Below are positions 52,878-62,411 of a stretch of DNA of 64,000 nucleotides, piece after piece. A program made the translations under genes and the position numbers. This DNA comes from JAUIET01 sp964352475 (GTDB taxonomy: Bacteria > Pseudomonadota > Gammaproteobacteria > Pseudomonadales > JAUIET01): contig CAYGSL010000013.1 in assembly GCA_964352475.1 (NCBI GenBank), positions 26,330 through 90,329 of the forward strand, given 5' to 3'. Numbering within the stretch: position 1 is the stretch's first letter; each line of letters starts with the position of its first letter. The notes under the pieces are model-generated. The model ran no database searches and was not told where the DNA came from. It was given only the letters and a program-made list of their open reading frames with translations.

Positions 52878-53678
52878 TTACCAATTATCGCGTAAACGCC
52901 GCAACCCAATAAATGTTGCCTGATCATCCAACCCGCCGACATCAACACCCTGACTCTTGGCAATACCAGCTCTGACTTCAGCCTCACCCAGCCGGAAGAA
53001 GACATTGATCTGATGTTCCACACCAATTGTGGTCACATAGCTTTCGGCATCCAGTCCGCCCTGAAATTCAGCCAATAGCGATTGCGCTGCCTGATTACCG
53101 GGTTCGCGATCCAGCGTAAAACGCAAGTTGTTTTCGATGTAGTCATGCCCCGGGTACACACGAACATCGTCTGGTAAGACAAAAATCTGTTCGGCAAAGG
53201 TTTTGTACAGAACTTTGGGCTCACCGCCAAAATCACAACGCCCTACTCCCGCGTTAAATAAAGTATCCCCGCAGAATAGCGCTGGTTGTTCGCTGTCTGT
53301 TCCCTCAAACAACAAACAGATATGGCTCATTGTGTGCCCGGGAGTACTCATTATTTTCAGAATGAGATCACCGCATTGCAGCGTATCACCCGCGTTTAGA
53401 CCACGATCTACATCAGGGATCGATTGCATGGCATCGGCGTGCGCAACCAGCTTCGCGCCGGTGGCCGCAATAACGGGGCCGTTGCCGCCAATGTGATCGT
53501 GATGGTGGTGGGTGTTTGCCACCACTGTAATCGTTAAGCCCATCTCTTCGGCAACTTGCAAACACAAAGCGTGATCCAATGGGTCGATTGCTATGGCCTG
53601 CTGCGTGTTTTCGCACGCAAGCAAATACATATAATTTCGCAGGTCATTGCGTATGGGTATCTGTTTGATCAGCATCAT
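52878..53678 (-). CDS. gloB: Hydroxyacylglutathione hydrolase (glyoxalase II)
   Basis: A 266-residue metallo-beta-lactamase-fold hydrolase. The binuclear metal motif THHHHDHIGG is near residues 54-63, STPGHTMSHICLLF near 112-125, and YPGHDYIENNLRF near 173-185, all characteristic of glyoxalase II. It would hydrolyse S-lactoylglutathione to lactate and glutathione in methylglyoxal detoxification. The VOC protein 19 bases upstream is a glyoxalase-fold protein, which supports a shared operon, although that gene is not clearly glyoxalase I. Confidence 0.85.
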   Translation of the reverse strand: MMLIKQIPIRNDLRNYMYLLACENTQQAIAIDPLDHALCLQVAEEMGLTITVVANTHHHHDHIGGNGPVIAATGAKLVAHADAMQSIPDVDRGLNAGDTLQCGDLILKIMSTPGHTMSHICLLFEGTDSEQPALFCGDTLFNAGVGRCDFGGEPKVLYKTFAEQIFVLPDDVRVYPGHDYIENNLRFTLDREPGNQAAQSLLAEFQGGLDAESYVTTIGVEHQINVFFRLGEAEVRAGIAKSQGVDVGGLDDQATFIGLRRLRDNW

Positions 53679-53697
53679 TTTCCCCTATTACTGTGCT

Positions 53698-54177
53698 TTA
53701 TTTCTTTTCTCTGGGTGTGGGGTTTTCTACCAACTCCAGAACGGTTCCATCAGGATCTTTAAAACAGACGAAACGCGCATTACTGCCCGTGGAGGCGGGC
53801 ATTTGCGCCGGTTCAGAAATGAATTCTGCGCCCAGCGCTTTTATCTTCGCCATATCATCATCCAAATCGTTGGTACGGAGAGCAATTCGCGCTAGGCCGT
53901 AGTGATACAGGTGAGGGTATGGCGGCTCATCATCAGTCGGGTCCAGCCACTGAAGCAAGTCGATAGTAAACGGAAAACCTCTGTCTTCTGATGTTTTTAA
54001 CATCATCAAGGCACCGCGCACTCGATAGGGAGGCATGCCAACCGCTGCCGCGATTTCCGGTGTATTCGTCTCAGGTACCTTAAAAAACTCTTCAAAACCC
54101 AAGGCTTCATAAAACACCTTGGAACGCTCAAAATCGCTGCAGTTGATATTGATGTGTACCAGTCCGGTAATTGCCAT
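53698..54177 (-). CDS. VOC family (glyoxalase-fold) protein
   Basis: A 159-residue vicinal oxygen chelate protein: a paired beta-alpha-beta-beta-beta fold beginning GLVHININCSDFERSKVFYEALGF and ending FVCFKDPDGTVLELVE. The metal ligands expected are the first-strand His and the last-strand Glu (VLELVE). Family members include glyoxalase I, extradiol dioxygenases and resistance proteins, and this one cannot be assigned more precisely. It is upstream of gloB in the same direction. Confidence 0.82.
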   Translation of the reverse strand: MAITGLVHININCSDFERSKVFYEALGFEEFFKVPETNTPEIAAAVGMPPYRVRGALMMLKTSEDRGFPFTIDLLQWLDPTDDEPPYPHLYHYGLARIALRTNDLDDDMAKIKALGAEFISEPAQMPASTGSNARFVCFKDPDGTVLELVENPTPREKK

Positions 54178-54358
54178 TTGTTATCCTCTACCCAGTGCAT
54201 TCGCAAAATTAGCGATATTGGCGTACTGCTACCTAAGCTGCACGGGCTCGATTATCCACATTCGCTTAAGCCGTGCCAGCCAGAACAAGCGAGCTTAGCA
54301 TTTTTGAGTATACTGAGCGCCTTAAATTGCTGTTTGCTTATCTGCAATAAAACAAAAT

Positions 54359-55309
54359 ATGAACAAAGCGATATTATCAATATCTGCAGTCGTTATTGCA
54401 TTAGTGGCACTGGCATTTGTTGCTACACACTACGACCGCCTTCCTGAACAGTCCAATTTTGTGCTTAACCTGGAAGAAGTGAGAGGCCTGATAGCAAAAG
54501 ATACGGGGCTACCAACCGGAATAGGCAGCCTCAGTGTTGCCGGCGGAGAATTCCCCGGCTGTTTGGTTGTCACTGGCTGTGGCGATGGACCGTACGCTTT
54601 GGACGTTCGGGCATTTCAACTGCAGTACGCCAATGGCAACACAATAATTATCGACCCACCGCACGACAATACGCTCAATGATGCCAATGCCATCCTTATG
54701 AAGTGGTTTGATCAAGCGGCATATGATCGGGTGCAAAAAGCGATGCTGCGGGCGCAAAAAATTGTGTTCACGCACGAGCACTTTGATCATATTGGCGGTG
54801 TTGTTAAATCACCGCACCTCGCTGAATTGGCGCCAAAAATAGTAATCAACAAGGCACAGCAAGCAAACGCCGAACAAGCGAATTTGAGCTACCCGAAAAT
54901 TCTTCGTGAGTTGAAGGCGATTGACTACGAACACTACTATCATCTGGCACCGGGTGTAGTATTGATTAAAGCAAGCGGGCATACGCCCGGTACACAAATG
55001 ATTTTTGTGCGGATGAGCAGCGGCGAAGAAGTGCTGTTTGCCGGTGACACGGCATGGAATAAAGTCAATATTCTGAAAGAAAAAACAAAGCCCTTATTGG
55101 CCAATTGGGCTGCCGGCGAAGATGGTGTGGCGCTTGCTCACCAAATTCGGACACTGATCAACATTCATAAGGCAGGTGATCTTACTTTACTGCTAGCCCA
55201 CGACGTTGATTGGCTGCTCGCCTATGAGCAAAGAGGCTTATTGCAAACAGATATTCAACTTAGCATAGAGAACCCCGTTGTGAAGCAAACCCCTGATGAC
55301 AAAGTTTAA
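54359..55309 (+). CDS. Exported MBL-fold metallohydrolase
   Basis: A 316-residue metallo-beta-lactamase-fold hydrolase with an N-terminal membrane or signal segment (ILSISAVVIALVALAFVA). The metal motif FTHEHFDHIGG is near residues 138-148, KASGHTPGTQMIFVR near 207-221, and LFAGDTAWNK near 231-240. The substrate is unknown. The sodium symporter gene begins nine bases after its stop, so the pair may hydrolyse a compound outside the cytoplasm and import the product; this is inferred from order only. No clear ribosome-binding site precedes the ATG. Confidence 0.82.
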   Translation: MNKAILSISAVVIALVALAFVATHYDRLPEQSNFVLNLEEVRGLIAKDTGLPTGIGSLSVAGGEFPGCLVVTGCGDGPYALDVRAFQLQYANGNTIIIDPPHDNTLNDANAILMKWFDQAAYDRVQKAMLRAQKIVFTHEHFDHIGGVVKSPHLAELAPKIVINKAQQANAEQANLSYPKILRELKAIDYEHYYHLAPGVVLIKASGHTPGTQMIFVRMSSGEEVLFAGDTAWNKVNILKEKTKPLLANWAAGEDGVALAHQIRTLINIHKAGDLTLLLAHDVDWLLAYEQRGLLQTDIQLSIENPVVKQTPDDKV

Positions 55310-55318
55310 ACCCGGCCG

Positions 55319-56758
55319 ATGATACTCACCGGCCTACTCATCTACATGGCACTGATGCTGTTCATAGGCGTCTATGCCGCAAGAGGCACACAGTCCTCTA
55401 CAGACTTCATGATCGCAGGCCGACGCTTACCACTGTGGCTCTGCTCTACGTCCATTTTTGCTACCTGGTTTGGCAGCGGCATTATGATGGGTGCAGCCAC
55501 CTCAGCCTATGACCGCGACTTTCTTGCCATGATCGCAGAACCGTTTGGTTCGGCACTGGCATTGCTTCTGAGTGGCTTATTCTTCGCGCGTATTTGTAGA
55601 CGCACGCGGCGTGTAACCTGGATAGAGTTTTTTGAAGTACGCTACGGGAAAATAGCCGGTTTATTCGCTGCTTTTGCAGATGTTGGTGCCGGCATTATTT
55701 GGGTAGGCGGTTTGTTATTCACCTTTGGCATTCTCACCGAGTCCCTCACGGGTTTGCCAATGGCGGCAGGGATTGTTGTTGGCCTGGTGGTGATAGTGAG
55801 TTACACCATGGTGGGCGGCATGATGGCCGTAGTGCTTACGGATTTTCTGCAAACGCTTATTCTGGTGGTGGGTCTGGTGGTGTTGTTGTTTGTTGTACTG
55901 GGTGATGTTGGAGGCTGGCGCACTATCAGCGTGCAATTGCCGGAAAACACCATCCGCTTTTTCCCCATAGAGCACAGTTTTCAGAGTTGGGTAGATTACA
56001 TCCATGTTTGGATGACCTTGGGGGTAGCCGCGATAGCTGCTAACTCTGTTATTCAGCGAGCGCTTTCAGCGCGTACCGAGGCAGTCGCGCAGAATTCGTT
56101 TCTGTTGGCAGGGGTTGGCTACACCATAATAGGTTGTATACCGCTTGCCCTGGGTTTGATCGCTAGTGTCACCATGCCTGACATTGCAGATCCAAACGCA
56201 GTTCTGTCGGAAATGGCGGTCAAGCACTTGCACCCCGTGGTTACCGTTATATTTGTAGGCGCCATTCTCTCTGCGATTATGAGCACTTCCGATAGCGTGC
56301 TACTCAGCACTGGTTCTATTGTCAGCACAAATTTGCTACCGTTCTTTGTAAAGAACGCCAGCGATAGGTTGCGCCTTAGAGTCGCACGAATCTCGATTCC
56401 TGTCGCGGCAGCTGCTGCAACGTATGTTGCGTTTGGTGCAGAGCGCGTTGTTGAAGTGCTTATTGAATCTGCGGCCCCGTTGTTGGCAATGACCATCGCG
56501 CCTTTTATTTTGTGTTTCTGGTGGCGCAAGGCCAATAACTACGGTGCACTGGCTGGCATTCTGGGCGGCTTGTTTGGTTGGATATTGGCCGGTGCTATGG
56601 AAAGCAATATCCCGCCAGACCTTATCGGGTTTTGTGTTTCCTTCACGGCTATGATTATTGTGTCTTCTATGACTCAATCAGTTTGCCCACCAAAACCGCT
56701 GACCGATGACGAGGGCAATGCAGTGGAGCTAACTAATCGCGTTGCAACGTTCCGCTGA
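55319..56758 (+). CDS. Sodium:solute symporter (SSS) family transporter
   Basis: A 479-residue membrane protein with about 13 TM helices. Family segments are STDFMIAGRRLPLWL, FATWFGSGIMMGAATSAYDRDF near the N-terminus and FVGAILSAIMSTSDSVLLS around residues 312-330. It would import a small solute with sodium. The stop codon is the last base triplet before the N-gap, and the same 55 bases, stop included, reappear after the gap. The gene is therefore complete, and the copy beyond the gap is an assembly effect. Confidence 0.9.
   Translation: MILTGLLIYMALMLFIGVYAARGTQSSTDFMIAGRRLPLWLCSTSIFATWFGSGIMMGAATSAYDRDFLAMIAEPFGSALALLLSGLFFARICRRTRRVTWIEFFEVRYGKIAGLFAAFADVGAGIIWVGGLLFTFGILTESLTGLPMAAGIVVGLVVIVSYTMVGGMMAVVLTDFLQTLILVVGLVVLLFVVLGDVGGWRTISVQLPENTIRFFPIEHSFQSWVDYIHVWMTLGVAAIAANSVIQRALSARTEAVAQNSFLLAGVGYTIIGCIPLALGLIASVTMPDIADPNAVLSEMAVKHLHPVVTVIFVGAILSAIMSTSDSVLLSTGSIVSTNLLPFFVKNASDRLRLRVARISIPVAAAAATYVAFGAERVVEVLIESAAPLLAMTIAPFILCFWWRKANNYGALAGILGGLFGWILAGAMESNIPPDLIGFCVSFTAMIIVSSMTQSVCPPKPLTDDEGNAVELTNRVATFR
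56704..56758 (+). repeat. Left copy of 55-bp duplicated contig end
   Basis: These 55 bases, the end of the symporter gene including its TGA, are repeated without a difference at 56859-56913 on the far side of the gap. Confidence 0.95.
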
Positions 56759-56858
56759 NNNNNNNNNNNNNNNNNNNNNNNNNNNNNNNNNNNNNNNNNN
56801 NNNNNNNNNNNNNNNNNNNNNNNNNNNNNNNNNNNNNNNNNNNNNNNNNNNNNNNNNN
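56759..56858. other. Scaffold gap of 100 Ns
   Basis: Exactly 100 Ns, the conventional length for a gap of unknown size. The identical flanks suggest the two contigs actually overlap and no sequence is missing, unless the true genome holds a tandem repeat here. Confidence 0.97.
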
Positions 56859-56913
56859 CGATGACGAGGGCAATGCAGTGGAGCTAACTAATCGCGTTGC
56901 AACGTTCCGCTGA
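56859..56913 (+). repeat. Right copy of 55-bp duplicated contig end
   Basis: Identical to 56704-56758. It is followed directly by new sequence (AATTCATGCCGC) that should join straight onto the symporter stop codon. Confidence 0.95.
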
Positions 56914-56969
56914 ATTCATGCCGCTAAGATAGTACGCCGAGCCAATAGAAATGGGACAGGGAACACCGC

Positions 56970-57434
56970 ATGAAACTCAATGGCATTGCCCACATTCAAC
57001 TCACCGTAAAAGACGTTGCTCGCTCACGCGAGTTCTATCTTCCTTTACTGAATTTTTTCGACATGAAAATCATCGCCGATGAACCAGGAATAGCTTTCTA
57101 TGGCGTGGGCAGTCGAACCGGCATATGCATTACGGCAGGCGACGAAACCGATGACAGTGCTGCTTTTGTACAGCGCCGCATCGGCCTGCATCACTTTTGC
57201 CTTCGCGCGCGCAGCCGGGATGACATCGATGACATTGCAGCCTTTGTTAAAGGTTTACCGGGCGGCAAGCTGGTGCATGGTGCTCAAGAAGATGAGTTTG
57301 CGCCCGGTTATTACTCCGTTCTATTCGAAGACCCAGACGGTATTCGTATAGAAGTGAACTTCGTTCCTGGTGTTGGCCACCTGGACCCTAGTAGCACTGG
57401 CGTTCCAACTGACAGGCTAGGCGCGCCCGATTAA
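56970..57434 (+). CDS. VOC family (glyoxalase-fold) protein
   Basis: A 154-residue vicinal oxygen chelate protein. Opening GIAHIQLTVKDVARSREFYLPLL, mid segment RIGLHHFCLRARSRDD and closing YYSVLFEDPDGIRIEVNFVPG carry the expected His, His and Glu metal ligands. It resembles the lactoylglutathione lyase/fosfomycin-resistance group, without a specific assignment. AGGGAA lies about eight bases before the ATG. It follows the symporter across the assembly gap on the same strand. Confidence 0.83.
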   Translation: MKLNGIAHIQLTVKDVARSREFYLPLLNFFDMKIIADEPGIAFYGVGSRTGICITAGDETDDSAAFVQRRIGLHHFCLRARSRDDIDDIAAFVKGLPGGKLVHGAQEDEFAPGYYSVLFEDPDGIRIEVNFVPGVGHLDPSSTGVPTDRLGAPD

Positions 57435-57461
57435 TACAATGACACTGCCTTGAATTGATCC

Positions 57462-57467
57462 AGTATA
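57462..57467 (+). promoter_or_regulatory. Possible minus-10 box of the DUF885 gene
   Basis: TATACT lies 35 bases before the ATG at 57502, with TGACAC about 18 bases further upstream as a weak minus-35 element. GAGGT before the ATG is a good ribosome-binding site. Confidence 0.35.
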
Positions 57468-57501
57468 CTGTTGGATGTACTGATTAGGTTCGAGGTATCT
57501 T

Positions 57502-59322
57502 ATGAAAACTATCTATCTATGTGTTCTCGCATTGCTACTAGCGAGCTGTGGCGGGGAACAGGCAAAGCAAACGGAAGTAAGCGCAGAAGCTGAATCTACC
57601 GAACTTGCAAACTCAACAGAGTCTGCCTCTTCCGGGAAATTCGATGCGTTGTTGGACGCTTATTACGAAGACTTCCTAAGGCTAAATCCCTTGCAGGCCA
57701 CGTTCGAAGGCGACTCTCGATACAATGATCAATTCGTAAATACGCTTGATCCTGCCGTTGAGAAAAACGTCAAAGAGACTTTAAACAAATACCTTTCAGC
57801 GTTATCTGAGTTTGACGACAGTGACCTTAGTGAAAACCAGCAAATGTCCCGGGACGTGTTGAAATGGGAGCTGGAAATTAACCTGGATGGTTTGGCGTTT
57901 GATGACGACCTGACACCGATAGACCAAATGTGGTCTGTGAATCTGATCATCGGCCAGCTTGCCAGCGGCGCTTCTGCGCAGCCGTTTAACACCGTGGAAG
58001 ACTATTCAATGTGGCTGGCACGTGTTGATGCCTATCTGGAATGGCTGGCTGCGACAGAGACCAAAATGCGTGAGGGTGTAGAGCAAGGCTGGGTTCTGCC
58101 AAAGTCTCTGATCAAGAAAGTACTCCCGCAGCTTGCCGATATGGCGTCTGACGATGTGCAAGAGCATCTGTTTTTTGGCCCCGCAAAGAAATTCCCCGAT
58201 GATTTTTCTGAAGAGGACAAAGCGCGGCTAAGCGAACAATACACCGCAATGGTTCAAGATAAAGTAGCACCGGCGTACAAGAAGTTGCACGACTATATGG
58301 CCGGAGACTACTTGGCAGCGGGACGAGACTCCAGTGGCATTGATGCACTACCTGGTGGTGAAGCGTATTACCGCCATCAGATAAAAAAATACACCACAAC
58401 CAATATGACGGCTGATGAAATACATCAACTTGGCCTTTCTGAGGTTGCACGCATTCAAAGCGAAATGGAGAAGGTTAAGACACAAGTTGGTTTTGAAGGA
58501 GATCTGAAAACCTTCTTCGATCATGTTCGAAACAATGAAGACTTGATGCCTTACAGCGAACCACAGCAGGTACTGGATCATTTCAATGCCATTCATGAAC
58601 GCATGAAGCCACAAGTGGCCAAGCTGTTTGATCTGAAACCAAAAACCGCTTTCGAGGTGCGCCGTACCGAAGCGTTCCGCGAGAATTCAGCCGCTGCGGA
58701 ATACAGCTCTGGCTCGCTGGATGGCACGCGACCCGGTATTTTCTATACGCCGATTCCGGATGCTAGCCGCTACAATGTTTTTGACAGTGAATCGCTGTTT
58801 CTTCACGAAGCAATTCCTGGGCATCACTATCAAGTTTCGCTTACGCAGGAAAACGAATCACTGCCAAAATTCAGAAAAACCTTATGGTACAGCGGTTATG
58901 GCGAAGGCTGGGCCTTGTACACCGAATCGCTGGGTAAGGAGCTGGGCTTGTTCACCGACCCCTACCAATATTTTGGAATGCTCAGTGCCGAGATACATCG
59001 TGCCATTCGCCTCGTTGTAGACACTGGTCTGCACAGCAAAGGCTGGACACGCGAGCAAGCTATTGCGTATTCACTTGAGAATGAAGCCGAGCCGGAAGAC
59101 GGAATTATTCGTGAAATTGAGCGCTATATGGCAAATCCCGGCCAAGCGTTGGCGTACAAAATTGGTCAGCTGAAAATTCGCGAGCTGCGGTCCATGGCAG
59201 AGAAAGAATTGGGCGACAAATTTGATATCGCGCAATTCCACAACCATGTGTTGGAAACGGGCTGCGTTCCACTAGCCTTACTGGAAGCGAAAATTCTGAA
59301 ATGGGTTGAAGCGAATAGGTAA
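57502..59322 (+). CDS. DUF885 family lipoprotein, probable zinc metallopeptidase
   Basis: A 606-residue protein with a lipoprotein signal (LALLLASC, about Cys16), followed by a low-complexity Glu/Ser/Ala linker (about 20-48). The body is a helical DUF885 domain with a gluzincin-like metal motif FLHEAIPGHHYQ (about 433-444) and a downstream GYGEGWALYTESLGKELG that provides a further acidic ligand. Family members are predicted carboxypeptidase-like enzymes of the envelope. It converges with the S9 peptidase gene, leaving only seven bases between the stops. Confidence 0.87.
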   Translation: MKTIYLCVLALLLASCGGEQAKQTEVSAEAESTELANSTESASSGKFDALLDAYYEDFLRLNPLQATFEGDSRYNDQFVNTLDPAVEKNVKETLNKYLSALSEFDDSDLSENQQMSRDVLKWELEINLDGLAFDDDLTPIDQMWSVNLIIGQLASGASAQPFNTVEDYSMWLARVDAYLEWLAATETKMREGVEQGWVLPKSLIKKVLPQLADMASDDVQEHLFFGPAKKFPDDFSEEDKARLSEQYTAMVQDKVAPAYKKLHDYMAGDYLAAGRDSSGIDALPGGEAYYRHQIKKYTTTNMTADEIHQLGLSEVARIQSEMEKVKTQVGFEGDLKTFFDHVRNNEDLMPYSEPQQVLDHFNAIHERMKPQVAKLFDLKPKTAFEVRRTEAFRENSAAAEYSSGSLDGTRPGIFYTPIPDASRYNVFDSESLFLHEAIPGHHYQVSLTQENESLPKFRKTLWYSGYGEGWALYTESLGKELGLFTDPYQYFGMLSAEIHRAIRLVVDTGLHSKGWTREQAIAYSLENEAEPEDGIIREIERYMANPGQALAYKIGQLKIRELRSMAEKELGDKFDIAQFHNHVLETGCVPLALLEAKILKWVEANR

Positions 59323-59329
59323 ACGAGCC

Positions 59330-61450
59330 TTAGTCAGTTTTGTTGGCAGCATCATCGCCACGATAACGGGCAAACCATGCCAGTATATGATCTATTTTGG
59401 TGATCAATTGACTGGGGCGCTTTGCAATAAAATGTGAAGCGCCCGGTATTTCAACCAGCAAGGTGTCGATGTCTCGTATTTTTAAAGCATGATATAACTG
59501 CTTAGCTTCTGATAGTGGTGTGCGCAAGTCATCCGTACCCACCATCACCAACGTGGGTGTTTGTACGTTGCCAACCAGTGAAATCGGCGAAAACTTCATA
59601 TAGGTTTCCCAGTTTTCCCAGGGCTGGCCAGGGTAGCGGTAGTCGGCGTAGAAGAAGTAGTTATCGGCCGTAAGTGTTTTACTAACCCAATTCATCACAG
59701 GTTTGATCACGGCCGCTGAACGAAAGCGATTGTTCTTGCCAATCATCCACGCAGTCATGATGCCGCCGGCACTGCCTCCGGTGACAAACAAATTTCCCTC
59801 CTGTGCAATACCGCGCTTGATCAACTCATCAACGCCGTCCATTACGTCTTGATAGTCTTCGCCGGGGTAATTATTGAAAAGCAGATTGGCAAATTCCTCA
59901 CCATACCCGGTACTGCCGCGAGCATTGGGATAAAACACAATGTAATCGGCGCTGGCATACAGCTGAATTTCCGGCGAAAAGCGCGCACCATAATTGGAGA
60001 TGGGTCCGCCGTGATTTTCGACCAATAACGGATAGGTCTTATTTTTGTCGTAATTGGGTGGCCATACTATCCAGCCCTGAAGTTTGCGCTGATCAAACGA
60101 TGACTGATACCACATCTCCTCAACTTTCCCCAGAGTTCGGTGGCTAAGCAAGTCGTCATTTAGCTGCGTTACAACCGTTGGTTTTCCTGAAGAGCTAACT
60201 ACCGCGACGTCCGCGGGGCGGTAAGGCGTTGAATAGGAAAACGCAATGCGATTGTTGTTGGAAACAGTGAATGAACCGCCGCCATACGGTCGACCCATTG
60301 CCTCACCGCCTAAATCATCACTGACAGCACGAAACTTCCCACTCAGTGAAACAAAACCAATTTTTGTATCACCGTGTTTGTCGTATTGAAAATACAGACC
60401 GGAGCTGTTGCCGTTCCAGCGCATGGCATCAACACTGTAATCGAAATCTGCGAGTAGCTCACGTTTCGAGGAGCCATCGGCAGCCATCAGCGAAATCTTG
60501 TCGAGCTGATAGGCCTGCACTTTGTCGTCGTACCCTGTATACGCAATCCACTTGCCGTTTGGTGAAACTGTAGGCTGCCAATCAGGTCCGTTACGTTCGG
60601 TAAGCGCTGTTACTTCGCCACCGGCAACGTTCACGCGATACACTTCGGAGTTACGAAACGCCCGCTCCCAATCGGCATTGCGGTTACCAGAAAATACCAG
60701 GCTCTGTCCATCGGGCATCCACGACAGCTCGGGTAAATGTCGAAATGACCCCCAGGTAAGCTGACGCGGGCTGCCGCCCATTGCATCCAGCACATATACC
60801 TGCTGAAAACCGGGCGTTAACCGCCCTGCGCCATCACTTTCATATTTTAGCTGCGAGGTAATGCGTGGCACGTCGGCCCACTCTGCCCCCTTGGGTTTTT
60901 CAGGTGGCTTCACCAACACCGGTGGTCTTTCCGGCGCCAGCATAGTGAAAGCTAACTGCGTTCCATCCGGCGACCAATACAAAGTGTTTGGTGCCTGCGA
61001 CAAGCTGCTTAACCTCGCTGACTTACCAGAAGCTAACCAGTACACATAAATATTCGCACCAGCTTCAGATTGCCCAATATAGGCAATACGATCACCTTGC
61101 GGTGACCATACTGGCCCGGATTCATTACTGTCATTGCCGGTAAGTACCTGATGTGCAGTACCATCTGCATTTACCAGCCACAACCGGCTCTGGCGCTCAT
61201 CCCGCATTATGTCCATGCGCATTCTCACATAGGCGACTTGCCGACCATTGGGCGCTATGGCTGGTTGCGAAGCCCATTCAAGGTCAAAAACATCGGCACT
61301 GCTGAAATTTGGTAGGGGGTTATTATTGGTTTGAGCCGAAGCATTTGAAACCGGTACAACTAACAAGATCAGCGTAATTACGATGAACATTAAGCCTAGC
61401 CCAGGCCATGCGCCGATATTCGTAGAGTAAATTTCATTCCTATGTGTCAT
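59330..61450 (-). CDS. S9 family prolyl oligopeptidase-like peptidase
   Basis: A 706-residue serine peptidase with a signal peptide or anchor (FIVITLILLVVPVSNASAQ), a TolB-like beta-propeller (about 50-430) and a C-terminal alpha/beta hydrolase. The catalytic serine is in VTGGSAGGIMTAW (about 560), the aspartate in GTDDLRTP (about 638) and the histidine in GASHFIAKRP (about 670). It would cleave short peptides in the periplasm. The frame is open to 61561 inside the neighbouring gene, but the ATG at 61450 has AAAGGA upstream and starts the signal peptide. The downstream neighbour by strand order is none; the heme-membrane gene precedes it. Confidence 0.9.
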   Translation of the reverse strand: MTHRNEIYSTNIGAWPGLGLMFIVITLILLVVPVSNASAQTNNNPLPNFSSADVFDLEWASQPAIAPNGRQVAYVRMRMDIMRDERQSRLWLVNADGTAHQVLTGNDSNESGPVWSPQGDRIAYIGQSEAGANIYVYWLASGKSARLSSLSQAPNTLYWSPDGTQLAFTMLAPERPPVLVKPPEKPKGAEWADVPRITSQLKYESDGAGRLTPGFQQVYVLDAMGGSPRQLTWGSFRHLPELSWMPDGQSLVFSGNRNADWERAFRNSEVYRVNVAGGEVTALTERNGPDWQPTVSPNGKWIAYTGYDDKVQAYQLDKISLMAADGSSKRELLADFDYSVDAMRWNGNSSGLYFQYDKHGDTKIGFVSLSGKFRAVSDDLGGEAMGRPYGGGSFTVSNNNRIAFSYSTPYRPADVAVVSSSGKPTVVTQLNDDLLSHRTLGKVEEMWYQSSFDQRKLQGWIVWPPNYDKNKTYPLLVENHGGPISNYGARFSPEIQLYASADYIVFYPNARGSTGYGEEFANLLFNNYPGEDYQDVMDGVDELIKRGIAQEGNLFVTGGSAGGIMTAWMIGKNNRFRSAAVIKPVMNWVSKTLTADNYFFYADYRYPGQPWENWETYMKFSPISLVGNVQTPTLVMVGTDDLRTPLSEAKQLYHALKIRDIDTLLVEIPGASHFIAKRPSQLITKIDHILAWFARYRGDDAANKTD

Positions 61451-61464
61451 AAACAATCCTTTCG

Positions 61465-62079
61465 TTATGCTGCAGCGCTGCCATCGCTTACAACTCTTCT
61501 TTTTTGCCATGCCGCAAAGCGCAACAAAAATGCGCCCAGGGTGAGTGCCATAAACGGCCAATACACAGGCGGCAATCCTACTTCAAACGGCTTGATCAGG
61601 AAATCGAAGAAGTAGATAAACGCAAACACGTAAAACCCGGCATTGTGAATAGCCTTCCATGCTTTCACACCTAACAGTTTCGCAGGCACGTCAAATGATG
61701 TAAGCATCATTACGATTGCCAGACCGAGACCCGCACCGCCTACTATTAAAGTGGGCAGATCAAACGGATTAGTTTCGCTGGCTTTTATTGCCGCCGCAAT
61801 AATGAGCAAGTGAACGGATTGTATTCCCCCGTAGGCGATTCCTGCGCTGCGCCGCATGCGAACCAAAGTGGCGGTAAATTCAGTCTTAATTAATGTGCGT
61901 AGTGGGCTTGCTATGAAAGGGATGAGAAACACCAGAAACGCCAGTCGTCCGGTCCAGCGCAATGCAACCTCATAGCCTGTTGCGTTTTCTTCCGCATTGA
62001 CCAAGCCGGCATAGGTAGCCACTATGGCTAGAAAAACACCTATGGACAACATCAACAAACCTTGCTGAGTGCGTGACAT
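61465..62079 (-). CDS. Ferric reductase-like transmembrane protein (MsrQ-like)
   Basis: A 204-residue protein with about six TM helices and paired histidines that could bind heme (SVHLLIIAA near 107 and KAIHNAGFYVFAFIYF near 147), as in the ferric reductase-like family that includes MsrQ. No MsrP partner is in the window. The ATG at 62079 has GGAG six bases upstream and begins the first helix; the frame upstream to 62205 is not conserved sequence. It lies 14 bases before the S9 peptidase and may be co-transcribed with it. Confidence 0.75.
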   Translation of the reverse strand: MSRTQQGLLMLSIGVFLAIVATYAGLVNAEENATGYEVALRWTGRLAFLVFLIPFIASPLRTLIKTEFTATLVRMRRSAGIAYGGIQSVHLLIIAAAIKASETNPFDLPTLIVGGAGLGLAIVMMLTSFDVPAKLLGVKAWKAIHNAGFYVFAFIYFFDFLIKPFEVGLPPVYWPFMALTLGAFLLRFAAWQKRRVVSDGSAAA

Positions 62080-62177
62080 GAGTACTCCAGTTTGCAGCCA
62101 GCTTCGGGACAGGGCCTTGCCCCACGCAGGCGTATGCTTTAAGTTCACTGTATTCACTATCTTAAAGCACCCACAGT

Positions 62178-62411
62178 TTGGAACAACAGGAATTACTCGA
62201 GGCAATCAACCAGATCATGCCGTTTGGTCGTTATAAAGGCCGCAAACTGCTGGATCTGCCCGAGCCTTACCTTGTCTGGTTTCATGGTCAGGGTTTCCCC
62301 AAAGGAAAACTGGGTAGTCAGCTTGCATTGATGTATGAAATCAAATCAAACGGCCTTGAAGGCATGTTAAGAGAATTGCAAGAGAGCACCTCCCACGCAG
62401 ACCCTGGTTAA
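62178..62411 (+). CDS. DUF3820 family small protein
   Basis: A 77-residue protein with the complete DUF3820 pattern: MPFGRYKGRKLLDLPEPYLV, GQGFPKGKLG and LALMYEIKSNGLE. The family is common in gammaproteobacteria, and its function is unknown. The frame begins with TTG at 62178, and no ribosome-binding site or nearby ATG is visible. The family normally has about ten residues before the MPFG block, which the TTG provides. The in-frame ATG at 62217 would remove this region. Confidence 0.82.
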   Translation: MEQQELLEAINQIMPFGRYKGRKLLDLPEPYLVWFHGQGFPKGKLGSQLALMYEIKSNGLEGMLRELQESTSHADPG

